Position numbers and translations under genes: made by a program | DNA from: Symbiodinium natans | Taxonomy: Eukaryota; Sar; Dinophyceae; Suessiales; Symbiodiniaceae | NCBI GenBank assembly: GCA_905221605.1 | Contig: CAJNDS010000019.1 | Span: 36,001 to 100,000 of the forward strand | Length of the DNA: 64,000 bases | Direction of reading: 5' to 3' | In this document: in pieces, positions 53,640 to 63,682 of the stretch | Position numbering within the stretch: position 1 is the first letter of the stretch | Layout of the letters: each line of letters starts with the position of its first letter | Notes under the pieces: model-generated | The model's input: only the letters and a program-made list of their open reading frames with translations | The model's database searches: none | Told to the model about the DNA's origin: nothing

Positions 53640-55230
53640 TCTCCGCGGTAGGTTGGACCTTGGTTGGAGGCGTGGAGGGTTCAAGTGGATCGAGATTTTG
53701 CCAAAATCTTCGAAGAAAGCTTCGTTGACTCTAAACCCTAAACCCCAAAACCCTAAACCCGAAAACCCTGAAACCCTGAAGCCCTAAAGCCCTAAAGCCC
53801 TAAAACCCTGAAGCCCAAAAACCCTAAAACCCTAACAAGCTAATGTCTGTTAGGGCCTTGGCATGGGTGACATCATCTGGGGAAACTCGGATGGTCGGTA
53901 TGGTCTCCAGGCATACTGTAGCGATTTTGGAGGATCTGAGAGGCTTCGCCGAAAGGCAGGTAGGGGTTAGGATTTAGGCTTTAGGGTTTTAGGGTTTAGG
54001 GTAGTTCTCGCAACATGCAGGGACAGTTTGCCTAACTATCTGCCAAAACCTTGCCAGGAGGGTCGTCGTCCCCACCCCATCCAGGGTTTCGGCTTTGGGG
54101 TTTTAGGAGTGGCTTGAGGGCCTTTAGGGTTCGGGGCTTCGGGGGTCCATGAACACCTCCGTGAACTAAAAACCTTAAACCCTAAACCCTAGACCCTAAA
54201 CCCTGAACCCTAAACCCTAAACCCTAACTCCCACAACCCCCGAGGCGAAAAGCACGCAACCGCGATCTCTCGGAATCCCGGCGTGCACTCCAGCAAGACT
54301 TCGGACTCCCTCACCTGATTCCAGGGGTTCGGCTATCCCGAGAGTGTAGAGTTTAGGGTTTAGGGTTTAGGGTTTAGGGTTTAGGGATAAGTGCTTTAAA
54401 TACTTGTTACAAGTACGGTTACCATAACTGAAACCCTACTTAAAACTACCCATGACCCTGCAAGTCCCCGTTGAGATTCGAGGCAATCTTCTCCTTGAAG
54501 TATGTATCGAAGAGTTCACGTAGGATTTTAAGAACATGTACCTGAAATTCGGGTTTAAGGGTTCTTAGAAGATTTCAAGGCATATTCTCCTTGACTTGCT
54601 GATTTCTGGGTTCTACTAGGATTTCAAGGAAGATCCTCCTTGAACTATTCAACTATGGGATGCTCAAAGGATCTCATGGAAGATCCTCCTTAAAAGTATT
54701 CTTTCTTGGTAGCTCAGTACCCAGAATATCTCAAGGGTACACGTTGCACCCTAAAGCCTAAACCCTAAACCCTCAACCCTCACTCTTAAACCCTAAACCC
54801 TCAACCCTAAACCCTTACCCTAAACCCTAAACCCTCAACCCTGAACCCTAAACCCTCAACCGTCAACCCTAAACCCTAGGACCCAACAGGAGTCGCCAAT
54901 GGTACTTTCTAACCAATTATAACTGTACTTATAACCCTACTTATAATACCTCTAAAGGGCCTTATAGCGGTTATCCCTATGATAAGTAGGGCTATAAGCC
55001 CAGTTAATAAGTGGTTATTAAGTCCCATGAACCTTCAAGTACTTCAGCCGACGCTGCAGAGCCGGGCGTCCGGACGACTCTACGGTGACCAGAAACGTTA
55101 GGGCTTTCGGGGTGTTTAGGTCTTAGGGCTTAGGGTTGAATGGGGTTTAGGGTTTAGGGTTGAAGCGGGTGTAGGGTTTAGGGTTTTAGGTCTTGGGGTG
55201 GGTTTAGGGTTTCGGGTTTAGGGCTCAGGG
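53640..55230. other. Telomere-repeat-rich stretch
   Basis: CCCTAAA text with CCCTGAAA and CCCTAAAG variants (53,733-53,830), more at 54,174-54,230 and 54,755-54,890, TTTAGGG at 54,353-54,386. Between 54,480 and 54,720 the phrase AAGGAAGATCCTCCTTGAA recurs three or four times. Family A element at 54,895-55,041. Confidence 0.55.
54895..55041. mobile_element. MITE-like palindrome, family A, left end lost
   Basis: Interior matches 42,803-42,957 closely; the right end CATGAACCTTCAAGTA is present, but the left TACTTGGAGG is replaced by other sequence. Confidence 0.7.
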
Positions 55231-55239
55231 TTTAGGGGC

Positions 55240-55294
55240 TTCCGGGATGAGGGCATGCTGCGTCTCTCTGTGACGAGCGTTGCCTCCGCAGAGT
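55240..55294 (-). CDS. Candidate exon with strong acceptor
   Basis: Acceptor CTTCCTGTTTCAG at 55,295. The minus strand then reads SAEATLVTERRSMPSSRKP in one frame and TLRRQRSSQRDAACPH in another. Downstream end not resolved. Confidence 0.3.
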
Positions 55295-55457
55295 CTGAAA
55301 CAGGAAGCCATCCCAGACACTGAATCGCAAGATCACAGAGCTTTTACAGACAACCAAACCTAAAACATCCTCAGCCCTGTGAACCCTACAAGCGAAACCA
55401 GGCACCGAAATCATGAGGGTTTAGGGCTTAGGGTTTTGGGGTTTGGGGTTTAGGGTC

Positions 55458-55546
55458 CGCAATCGTCAGCCTCACAGCCCCAATCGACCCTCCATTCGCC
55501 TCCTTGCTGTCATCATCGGTGGCCACGCCTTGGACTGTTGCTGTGT
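55458..55546 (-). CDS. Candidate exon with strong acceptor
   Basis: Acceptor GTTTCCCCCAG (55,547). Then TATVQGVATDDDSKEANGG and SIGAVRLTIA. The exon meets CCCTAAACCCC text at its 3' end, where only a GA donor (GCG|GACCC) is available. Not recognised. Confidence 0.35.
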
Positions 55547-55765
55547 CTGGGGGAAACAGGTTTGTAGGCTTAACGACCTGAACCAAGGAATATGCCTTAC
55601 ATCAGAATAAGGATACCCTACACCCTAAACCCTAAACTCCCTCGTCCATCTCAGCTGAAGGGATCACCAGCGCTTGGGGGCGTTCTGTGTGGCTGTCTCT
55701 GCTCTGTGGGACCCACCTTAAGAGAACTGCACACGGGAGGCTTTGGGATTCTAGGGGGCCCAAGC

Positions 55766-55877
55766 TTGGGATGTTCCCCCCTTACACTAGCAGTCCTTCA
55801 TAGGGATTCTAGTCCCCCCCCCCCCCCCCCCCTCCGCCTTCTATAATCCCTATTAAGGAGTTAGGGGGAACATCCCA
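55766..55877. mobile_element. MITE-like palindrome, family B, with C tract in the loop
   Basis: Ends TTGGGATGTTCCCCCCTTAC and GGGGGAACATCCCA. The centre holds a C run (55,814-55,831) where other copies have TAGTACCNCCTAT. Confidence 0.75.
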
Positions 55878-55986
55878 GCCCCATGCCTTATAGGGTTTAG
55901 GGTTCGAAGCCTCATAGTGCGCATTTTTGGCGCACAGGGCAGAGGAGATGATTGACTGCCTGTGAGGTGAGGTTAAGGGTTTAAGG

Positions 55987-56085
55987 TTGGGATGTTCCAC
56001 TTTATATGAACAGTCCTTAATGGATTATAATAGCGGGTACTATATTCCCTATTAAGGACTCTTAGCATAAGAGGGAACATCCCAA
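55987..56085. mobile_element. MITE-like palindrome, family B
   Basis: TTGGGATGTTCCAC... and ...GAGGGAACATCCCAA. Both flanks carry GGTTAAGGGTTT-like text, which may be a target-site duplication or simply local telomere-like sequence. Confidence 0.75.
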
Positions 56086-56089
56086 GGTT

Positions 56090-57320
56090 AAGGGTTTGAT
56101 GGAAAGACTGGAACTGTCCCCTAATTCAACCCTGCTGAGCTTTTGACCCAAACCCTTTCTGTTTCCAGGAGCCAAGTTATAGTAGGGGTTTCCAAAGAGC
56201 CCTTACTACACCTAAACAAGGAATATCCCTTAAGTCGAAATAAGGGCCCCTATATGTTGTAAGGCATATTCCTGAGCTAAGGGTATTGAGCTCTTTGGGT
56301 ACTCCTTTTTCGTGGTGAGTCCCAGAAAGGAACTCAGAACCCGAAAAGGGCGGAAGGTTCGTCCAAGTTGTCCAGCAACCATAAAACCCTAAACCCTAAA
56401 CCCTAAACCCTAAACCCTAAAAAATGCAACGGGGGAGCGCTGCTTTTGTTTAAAGGGTTCATCAGGGGTCCGCCCTAAGGCCAAGGGTACTTCCCAGTTG
56501 GAAGTTCATGGGACTTACTAACCACTTATAACTGGGCTTATAACCCTACTTAAGGCCCTTTAGGGGTATGATAGGTAGGGTTATAAGTGCAGTTATAAGT
56601 GGTTAGTAAGTACCATGAACCTTCAAGCAGAGACTCCAATACTCCTTCGCTTAGGGATATGCCCCAAACCATATGGAGGGTTACGAGAAGAAGGGATCCC
56701 GAATATAGAGCCCCCCAAATAATAGGATTCCCTTATAATCACCCCAGCAAGGTACCCCGAATTCGGAAACCTCCCGGTATAAGGCAGATATGTGTTAAGG
56801 ACGACTGCTGATTTAAGGGGTATCTACTCCTTAATTAAGAGGCATGCCTTCAACCATAAAAAAAGGAAGCCGATTCTATATCTTCTGGGCGACTGCTTAT
56901 TTAAGGGGCAATTGGAGTGCCTGGGTACTGGGCATCGATGAAGTAAGGGATTCATCCAAGGGAAGTGGGCTGCGGGTTCGCAGGCTCGTGCCCCCAACCC
57001 CCGCCTGTGCAGGGTTTAGTGCTTATAGAAGCCAACAGGTTGGAAACTCAATAGCCTCAATCCCTATGAGTAAGGTATAGGGAATCCCAGCACTATTTGT
57101 GCGCAAAAAGGTTTCCAACTTTTTGGGGTTTACTGCAGGGTTCCGAGCTTGGGTCAGATTCCCGAGTTGTCCAAAGCCCCAAACATACGTGCCCGACACC
57201 CTGAGAACCTTGAAGCCTCAAAACCTCAGCACCCTCCTAAACCCTAAACCCAACCCTAAACCCTAAACCCTAAACCCTAACCCCTAAACCCTTGATGTCA
57301 CTCGACCTGCCACCCTCAGC
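56090..57320. other. Repeat-rich stretch with MITEs
   Basis: Family D at 56,192-56,312, CCCTAAA at 56,391-56,420, family A at 56,496-56,630, family D-like remnants at 56,800-56,850, CCCTAAA at 57,235-57,290. A short minus-strand island (56,335-56,385, LLDNLDEPSALFGF) may be an exon. Confidence 0.5.
56496..56630. mobile_element. MITE-like palindrome, family A
   Basis: Ends AGTTGGAAGTTCATGGGACT and AGTACCATGAACCTTCAAG; both ends carry the same G-to-A or C-to-T change (AAGTTC/GAACTT), as expected of co-evolved or converted arms. Confidence 0.8.
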
Positions 57321-57324
57321 CCCT

Positions 57325-57373
57325 GAGTGCGGTGCCGGTGTCGAAGAGCCGTCCGAGCACTTCAAAGAAACTC
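57325..57373 (-). CDS. Candidate short exon
   Basis: Acceptor CTAAACCCAG (57,374), where the telomere repeat itself supplies the AG. Then SFFEVLGRLFDTGTALRG. The donor is not resolved. Confidence 0.3.
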
Positions 57374-57379
57374 CTGGGT

Positions 57380-60300
57380 TTAGGGTTTAGGGTTTAGTTC
57401 GGGTTTGGGGGGTAGGGTTTAGGGTTGAGGAGGGTCTTGTTTGGTGAAGCCTTGAAGGAGTAAGAGCCTAGCGTCTAGGGCTTAAGCTTGGCCTAGCCCA
57501 TGACTAGTATTTGCTTAAGAACACCCCCCCCCCCCCCCCAAACATATAAAACATGCTTCGAAACTCAGGGGGATATAGGCTAGGGAGTATCATCTTTCAT
57601 CTTGGTGGTGGTGCCAACGTCATCTAGGATGGGTTGAGGGTTCAGGGTTTCCCAGTAAGCTAAGCATCCAAAGGGTGCCGGTTGGTGTATTTCAAAAGGG
57701 AACCCATCCCCGAACAAAGGGAAGAGCAGTACTACTGGGCATCCTTTAGACTTCTAGCAGCTGGCAGGGGGAAGCACTCAGGCTGTCCCAGTAGATGCCG
57801 CGGCCGCCTGTTCGAATTTCAGGAGATCACCACCCTAAGCCCTAAAGACTACAACGTGCAAACCCCAAAGCCTCATGTTCAGTTTGTGGCCAATGTGTCC
57901 AGCACCACCAGAAACCCTAAGTCGTAGAGCAACTTCCCTAAACCTGACCCCTAAACCCCAAACCCTAGCCCCAAGCCCTGATCTTGAACCACTGACCTGG
58001 GAAGGTCAGCGAAGACAGGTGCCGAAAACCGGCGAGTCTCTATCAGCGTATGTTCAAGGGCCGTATTTAGATCAACCCCTAAATTCTCAAAAACCCTTAC
58101 ACGCTTACACCTAACCCCCCCCACCCCCGCCCCCACCACACGAGTTCGCATTAGGGCTCAAGTTAAGGTTTGAGGCTGTGGGGTCCGGTGCACAGAAAAT
58201 CCCTAGACCAGGAACCCCCAAACCCTAAACCCCCCTAAACTCTACATCCCCAAAGCACCTGGTCCTACACCCCGAACCTTCAACTAGACCCAAGGGGAAC
58301 CCCAAAAACAGAACGGGTACTGTACCCTTTTGGGTTTGGAGGGGGCTTATAAGGGAACCTGAGCCCTGAACACAAGGAAAGTAGGGCCTGCTCTGGGGGT
58401 CCTGGCCGAAGCCCTCAACTCTGAAAGTCAAAGGCTGCCCAAAAACCCTAAACCCTAAACCCTAAACCCTAAACCCTGAACCCTGAACCCTGAACCCTGA
58501 ACCCTGAACCCTGAACCCTGAACCTAAAACCCTAAACCCTAAACCCTAAACCCTAAACCCGGTGTTTGTGTCGAGGGGCGAGGATGCTGCAGGCGCCTGC
58601 CGCGACAAGGGGCGAAGATTCTTGGGGTCGTTGCTGTACTGAACTTGGAACTGATTTTTGCTGTTTCTTAAGCAGAATAGTACCAACAAAGTAGGAATCT
58701 TATGCCCAAGTACCCCTGAAGTTGACCTAAGCCCCCTCAAAAAGGGACTCTTCCCGACATCGGGATTTAGGATTTTTGGGGCGTAGGGGGACTTATTTTT
58801 CGCAGGCCCGGTCTCGTACTTCCGCGGATACCATTCAATGCTGCAGAAGCTCTGTTGTCTCACAGCCATGAACCTTAAACTACTAATTGCTTAAGAACCC
58901 CGAAAAAGATAGACTATTCTTCCTTATCCAGGGAAACGGAGGGATTATGATGTCCAATTCCTTTGGGGTTCTTAAGCACATAGTAGTAAACCCTCAGTCC
59001 CCGGAACCCTGAAACACAGGTCTGGTGTTCGATATAGAGGACAAGCCTTAAGGTGCTCCTGACGAAAAGCGGTTGGTTTAGGGTTTGGGGTTTAGGGTTA
59101 ATTTAGGGGTTTAGGGGTTCGAGGCAAGTAGAACTGGAGTTCGCCAGAGTGGTAGACTACTCTGGGTCCTAAGCAGGCTGCCCCCCCCCCTGCCCCCGAT
59201 CCTGTCCCAGCTGCGGTTGGGTCGGTGTCGAGCCGCCTGGAGAGGACGATATGTTGAAACAAACATAGACATAGACAGACAAGCAAATGTTTACCTGCAA
59301 GGAACAGCCGGATTTACAGTCAGATGTTTTAACATGATGTATCCCCTAAGTCTTCAGCCCTGAACCTATCCATCAAGCAAGAGCGCGCCAGACAGACCAG
59401 GGCCAAAAGGGTTTAGGGTGTCGGGTCTAGGTCACGGACGATGCCACGGTATACAGGCTTGCGTGAAATCCTAGCCTCGTCAAAAGCCCCCCCGCCCTCC
59501 CCCAGGCGTACCCGAACGCCATGAGACGTTTTTAAGTTGGAGGGTTTCCCTTAAACAAGGTTTTGCAAGAATGGGGACGTTTGGGGAACCTGCAGGAAAC
59601 TGTCTCTCTGAATCGGAAGAGGCATCTCATCACCCATGTTAACTTGCCGACATGCAAGAATGTAGGCCCCCCCCCCCCCCCCACCATGCTCACACAGACC
59701 TCGGGGTTTAGGGTTTAGGGTTTAGGGTTTATGGTTTCGGGAACCTTAATCACAAAAAAACCCTTGCCCCCGCAGCAAGTCTTGACCCTCAAGGCCTCCG
59801 CCAGCAGAACCCAATCCCATCTGTGGTCTCGTGGCGATCTCCCCTGCGCAAATGGTCGCACCCTACTGCCGGAAAAAACTTCTTCGAAAGAAGCTGTAGG
59901 GTGTTGGTGTTGGGTATAGGGCATTTTTCAACAAGAACGTGAAACCATAACCATACAGGGGGGACGGGAAACAACATCTTGGTGAACATCTACACTGTTG
60001 TGGCTCCTCTTTGCAGGTGCAAAGCCTGTAAGCCCCAGATTTGAAGGGCCTACCCAAAGAGCCGCGTCTCCCTCGGAAGAACTTCTCCCAAGCGGGAGAA
60101 GACCAGAGTGTTGATCCGACACCCATCAATTGACTACAAATCCGTCCCCCCTAACCCGATCACTACCCAGAGAGCCCTTCATACCCCTGAACTAAGGAAT
60201 AGGCCTTAAACTTGAATAGGGATCCTTACCATGATTTTCTACATAAGGGCGAGTCGGGATGGGGCCCTATCTGAACGCCTGTTGTGTACGGCCGAACTTG

Positions 60301-60560
60301 TAACGAACGGACACAAACGGCTAAAGGACCAAAATACCTTATTCCCGAATACGCAGCAGAAGGGTTCCCGTCTTAAGAATTGGGTTGGGGTCCGGGAGTT
60401 GATGTCGCATCGGGCGTGACTCCACGGCGCATCTCCAGACGAATGCCAAAGAGCTGCGTGAGGTCATGTGCTGGGGTGGGGTGGGGCTGGGGCGGGGCGG
60501 GGCAGGGCTTTATTTCTAACGTTCTCCTGGATCAATGGGTTTATTGGCAGTTCCTGAGTT
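57380..60560. other. Repeat-rich stretch with isolated unique islands
   Basis: TTTAGGG 57,377-57,430; C run 57,522-57,539; family C at 57,648-57,743 and 58,280-58,400; CCCTAAA and CCCTGAA 58,440-58,560; family F 58,885-58,985; TTTAGGG 59,704-59,733; C run 59,669-59,682; family D 60,166-60,247. Unique islands at 57,760-57,830, 58,560-58,870 and 59,740-60,130 have open frames on both strands and no clear choice. A GGGGC-rich patch lies at 60,476-60,508. Confidence 0.5.
58440..58560 (-). repeat. CCCTAAA array with a CCCTGAA sub-array
   Basis: Five CCCTAAA units, then about seven CCCTGAA units, then five CCCTAAA again. The variant has been amplified as a block. Confidence 0.9.
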
Positions 60561-60593
60561 GCGGCATTAAAACTCAGAGATTTCAACAGACAC

Positions 60594-61337
60594 ATGGCAA
60601 GTGAGGCAGCAGCAGAAGACGCAGAAAAGTTGTGCCGTCAAGGCAGGTTTGGGTGCTCTTGGAGTGGTCCTGGAAATCTTGCAATGCTGGTGGAGTGGTC
60701 TTCGCATTGACCGAAGTGACCGAAGTGAACTCGGATTAGAGAATAAGTTGGGCGGCTTGATGGCCGCAGCAGCAGCCCATAAGTGCAGGTTTTCCCGGCT
60801 GGGGGCTGATGCTGCTGCAGGTCTTACAGGTCGGCAGAAAGACATGGTTTGGGGGAAGCTTCGCTGGCTGCATTTTTGCTTCGATGATTTGCAGTGATTT
60901 GCAATGGTGGCAACCGACATTATGAATCTGCCATGGCGGCATATTCTCCCACTTTCTCGAGGTTATAAGTAGGATTTACGCGGTCTGCAGGGTTCCTTGT
61001 GGGCTCTATTGTTGACCTCCTTTCACCTCATTGTTCTTGGCTGCGCAAAGCAGGGTAGGCATGATAAAAGAAAGTGTTGGAACTGGGCGTGGAGTAACCT
61101 TTAGTTGCAGTTTTGTTTCCACTGTCCTATGCGGCAAGAAGTGCTGAACGGTTGAGTGCCCCCCCGAAGGCACCATATCGGGCTTTGGGTTTGGGTCTGG
61201 CTGTTGCCTCCTCTGTTTCTCGCACGAACGACGCTAGCGGCAGTGTCCACGAGGAGCTGTTCTTTAGAAGACTTCGAAGGAGACACACAACCGCCCAGAC
61301 GTCCGTCGCGAAACTCGCTTTTGCCTGGCAGCGCTAG
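60594..61337 (+). CDS. Possible plus-strand gene, 3' end
   Basis: Islands on the plus strand: ATG at 60,594 (MASEAAAEDAEKLCRQ, possible donor AGGCAG|GTTTGG); ATG at 60,904 (MVATDIMNLPWRHILPLSR to 60,961); 60,991-61,045 after GGTCTGCAG (FLVGSIVDLLSPHCSWL); and a last segment from about 61,105-61,111 after TAGTTGCAG reading LFPLSYAARSAERLSAPP, then LGLGLAVASSVSRTNDASG and SVHEELFFRRLRRRHT, ending in TAG at 61,335-61,337. The join 60,961/60,991 keeps frame but implies a 29-nt intron; the last join needs a GC donor. The last segment is the most convincing. Not recognised. It converges with the kinase-like gene. Confidence 0.35.
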
Positions 61338-61429
61338 TGCTGGCAGGGTCAAGGGGAAACAGGTCGGGTCATGAAAAATTCGAATTTGTCCGAGGGCCTA
61401 CGGTTGCTCGCTTGATCACAGTGTTTGGA

Positions 61430-62240
61430 GGCTTTACTGAACATGCAGGATGCCTTGTGCTGGCCGGCCATCAAGCACTCCGGACATCGGTATGGCTCGG
61501 TGTAGACCCGACTGCCGACCACAACGCAGCCATTCTGCAAGACTTCTTTGCTGTGGCCGAAGTCGGCAATGGCGGCACGAATGCCTTGGAAGACCAAGAC
61601 ATTTCTTGGCTTCATACTTGTGGGAGTACGTGTCCTGGATTTCTGTCGGATGCTCCAGCTTGTCCACGCGGCTGTCCGAGGAATGCCGCGGCTGTCTGTG
61701 GGGATGCCTGTGCCTGGAATATACTCTGCGACGATCACGCGGCGAGTGCTTTGAGCCTGTGCCTGTGGCTTTGATCCACGGAGCGCCATCTTCATCGCAA
61801 TGGACATCGGCATCGTCATCCACATGCAGATGCAAGAAGGGTCGGCCGTGCATGTGCGACAGGCCGAGGACGAGCTGAACCAAACAGTCGCGGCTGACCA
61901 AGCATTGCTGAGGGTCCTTGTACTTCACCAGCCGTGGCAAGGTCTCGGTAGCTGCCTCCAGCAGCAAAACCGGCCGACCCAGGGAGCTCGTCAGCACTCC
62001 GACAGCACGAACGACGTTCGGATGTTGGCTGACGGCAGTGAGAACGGCGAACTCCTCCGCGATGTCCAAGGCATCGGCAGCAGCCCTCTGCGTGGGGTCG
62101 CCCTGGCCTCTCGCCCATGCCACCTTTGCCACGGCGGCTGTCCCTGGAAGCTTGCGCGCAAGACCATCCTGTTTCCCCCTTTGCTGATTTTCTCGAACCG
62201 GCCGGGTTGCAAGCCCGAAGTCTACCTCTCACGGTCGCCA
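61430..62240 (-). CDS. Protein-kinase-like gene (N-lobe to activation segment)
   Basis: Minus strand. N-lobe: LPGTAAVAKVAWARGQG (beta-3 Ala-Lys), then EEFAVLTAVSQHPNVVRAVG (alpha-C Glu and the HPNVV turn), RPVLLLEAATETLPRL, and LVQLVLGLSHMHGRPFLHLH leading to the catalytic loop (frame 62,150-61,800). The frame then shifts. In another frame, from about 61,635, MKPRNVLVFQGIRAAIADFG gives the catalytic-loop KPxN and the DFG motif, followed by HSKEV and GSRVYTEPYRCPECLMAG, an APE-like end of the activation segment. The intervening 61,640-61,810 is probably an intron; joining to restore HxDMKPRN is possible, but I found no clean GT donor. The C-lobe beyond CPECL was not found, so the gene is either split by further introns or truncated. 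The family is probably TKL/RLK-like, by overall pattern only. Confidence 0.6.
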
Positions 62241-62349
62241 TGAATGTCTTCGAGGTCAGGCTCCTGTAGAATGTCCGGTTGCTGCAACCCGGATACGACC
62301 ATCTTGGGGGGGGTGGATGCTTTCGGGGGAGGGTGTGTCCAAGTGACCC

Positions 62350-62673
62350 TCATGCACGGATCGTCCAACTACAATGCGTCCAGTTCCAGGAGAAGTGAGA
62401 GAGCCACTTTCCACACGTCATAGCGAACCGCATTTCTCTGGGGCCGAACGTCCCGTGCCCATAAGTGACTGGCGCAGCGATCTTATTGTCGTGCCGGGCA
62501 CACCTTCCAGTCTCGAAGCGCGCGATCTCCAGCAGCCGCAGCCGCCCGAAGCGAACGACGAACGATCCCTTGTTGTATAACCTGAAGACCCTCAGCCTCA
62601 GATCGTGCGGCCCACTAGTGCACCCCAAGGCCAGAAAACAACACATTCTCAGGTCTAAACCTGCGTGTAACAC
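62350..62673 (-). CDS. Possible upstream exon of the kinase-like gene
   Basis: Minus frame of 107 codons: HDLRLRVFRLYNKGSFVV, then RFGRLRLLEIARFETGR and MRFAMTCGKWLSHFSWN. Basic and hydrophobic. It lies just upstream of, and on the same strand as, the kinase N-lobe. No domain is recognised; it could be chance. Confidence 0.3.
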   Translation of the reverse strand: MLHAGLDLRMCCFLALGCTSGPHDLRLRVFRLYNKGSFVVRFGRLRLLEIARFETGRCARHDNKIAAPVTYGHGTFGPREMRFAMTCGKWLSHFSWNWTHCSWTIRA

Positions 62674-62679
62674 CTGCTG

Positions 62680-63630
62680 AGTGTGGGGAGAGTCGGGGCA
62701 CAGGAGGCGGGATGGTCCGGGAGTGTGTGGGAAGGGCTGGCGGCTGGCGGGGCAATGAGCGTCTTGCCAGAGCAGTCATGAGGCCCCGCCCCTGTGCATG
62801 TGATTGGTAATAACGGCAGAGGCCACGGGCCCTTGCGATTTCCGTTTGGCGTGGCCAAAAACGGGCGATCATGACCGCTCAGCTCAACGACTCAAGGCCA
62901 ACCAAACGTTCTGTTCTCGAGGACCACATGCCCTTGCGGCCAAGAAAATGCCCTTGCGTTTCCCATTCAGGGTGCCCCAGGAGCTCAAGGCCAACGCTTT
63001 TTTCCCAGAGGCTCCGGCACGCCGGCCCGAAAGTCTGGTCGGCAGACCCCGCTACGATTGCCCATCAAAAAGAGTCAGGCTTGCAAACTCAATAGAACCG
63101 GGCAGGAACCACTCACAGTGTCCATGAGCATGAGGGTCTCCTGCGTCAGCTGCACCGGTGCCGTTAGGGCTCCCCAGCGCAAGCTGCGCCAGGAAAAGCC
63201 CGCAAGAAAGGTGCTGTTGCGAAGGCCAACGCAGTCCAGCCTTCAACACAAGAAGGGCAACAAAAGGTAGTGCCTGCAGGTCTCAGGCAGCAAAAGGCCT
63301 TCGCACAGCTGGCGAACCTCTGCGGCGATCAGCTACCTACGCCCATCTTTCTTTCAGACCCCTCCGAAGTCTTCTCCGTGAGGATCTCCTAGAAAACCGG
63401 GAAACATCTAGCATGCTACCAATCCCTTGAGTCTTGACCCCTCGCTTTCAATCATTGGCGGGGATCCTTCTGGATTCGGCGTGGTTTTGCAAGAATAAGT
63501 TGTAGTACCCCGAGCCCTCTTGTTTTCTCTTAGGCTTTGCGCCCTGCAATCACCGAAGACATCTTTTGCTGAGTGGAAAAACTTTGTTTGCAGCGGAGCT
63601 GTACCGATCTTGATTGCTTTGGGTCTCGAG
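62680..63630. other. Unique GC-rich sequence, no gene assigned
   Basis: Several frames are open on both strands (62,804-63,127 +, 63,058-63,270 +, 63,052-63,249 -), none with better evidence than the others. There are no telomere repeats and no MITEs. Confidence 0.4.
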
Positions 63631-63639
63631 CCGAAATAG

Positions 63640-63643
63640 CTTC

Positions 63644-63682
<39 letters not shown>

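Noticed and set aside
16600-60500. A chromosome end
   Set aside because: Telomere-type repeats are short, scattered, variant and in both orientations, with unique sequence on both sides.
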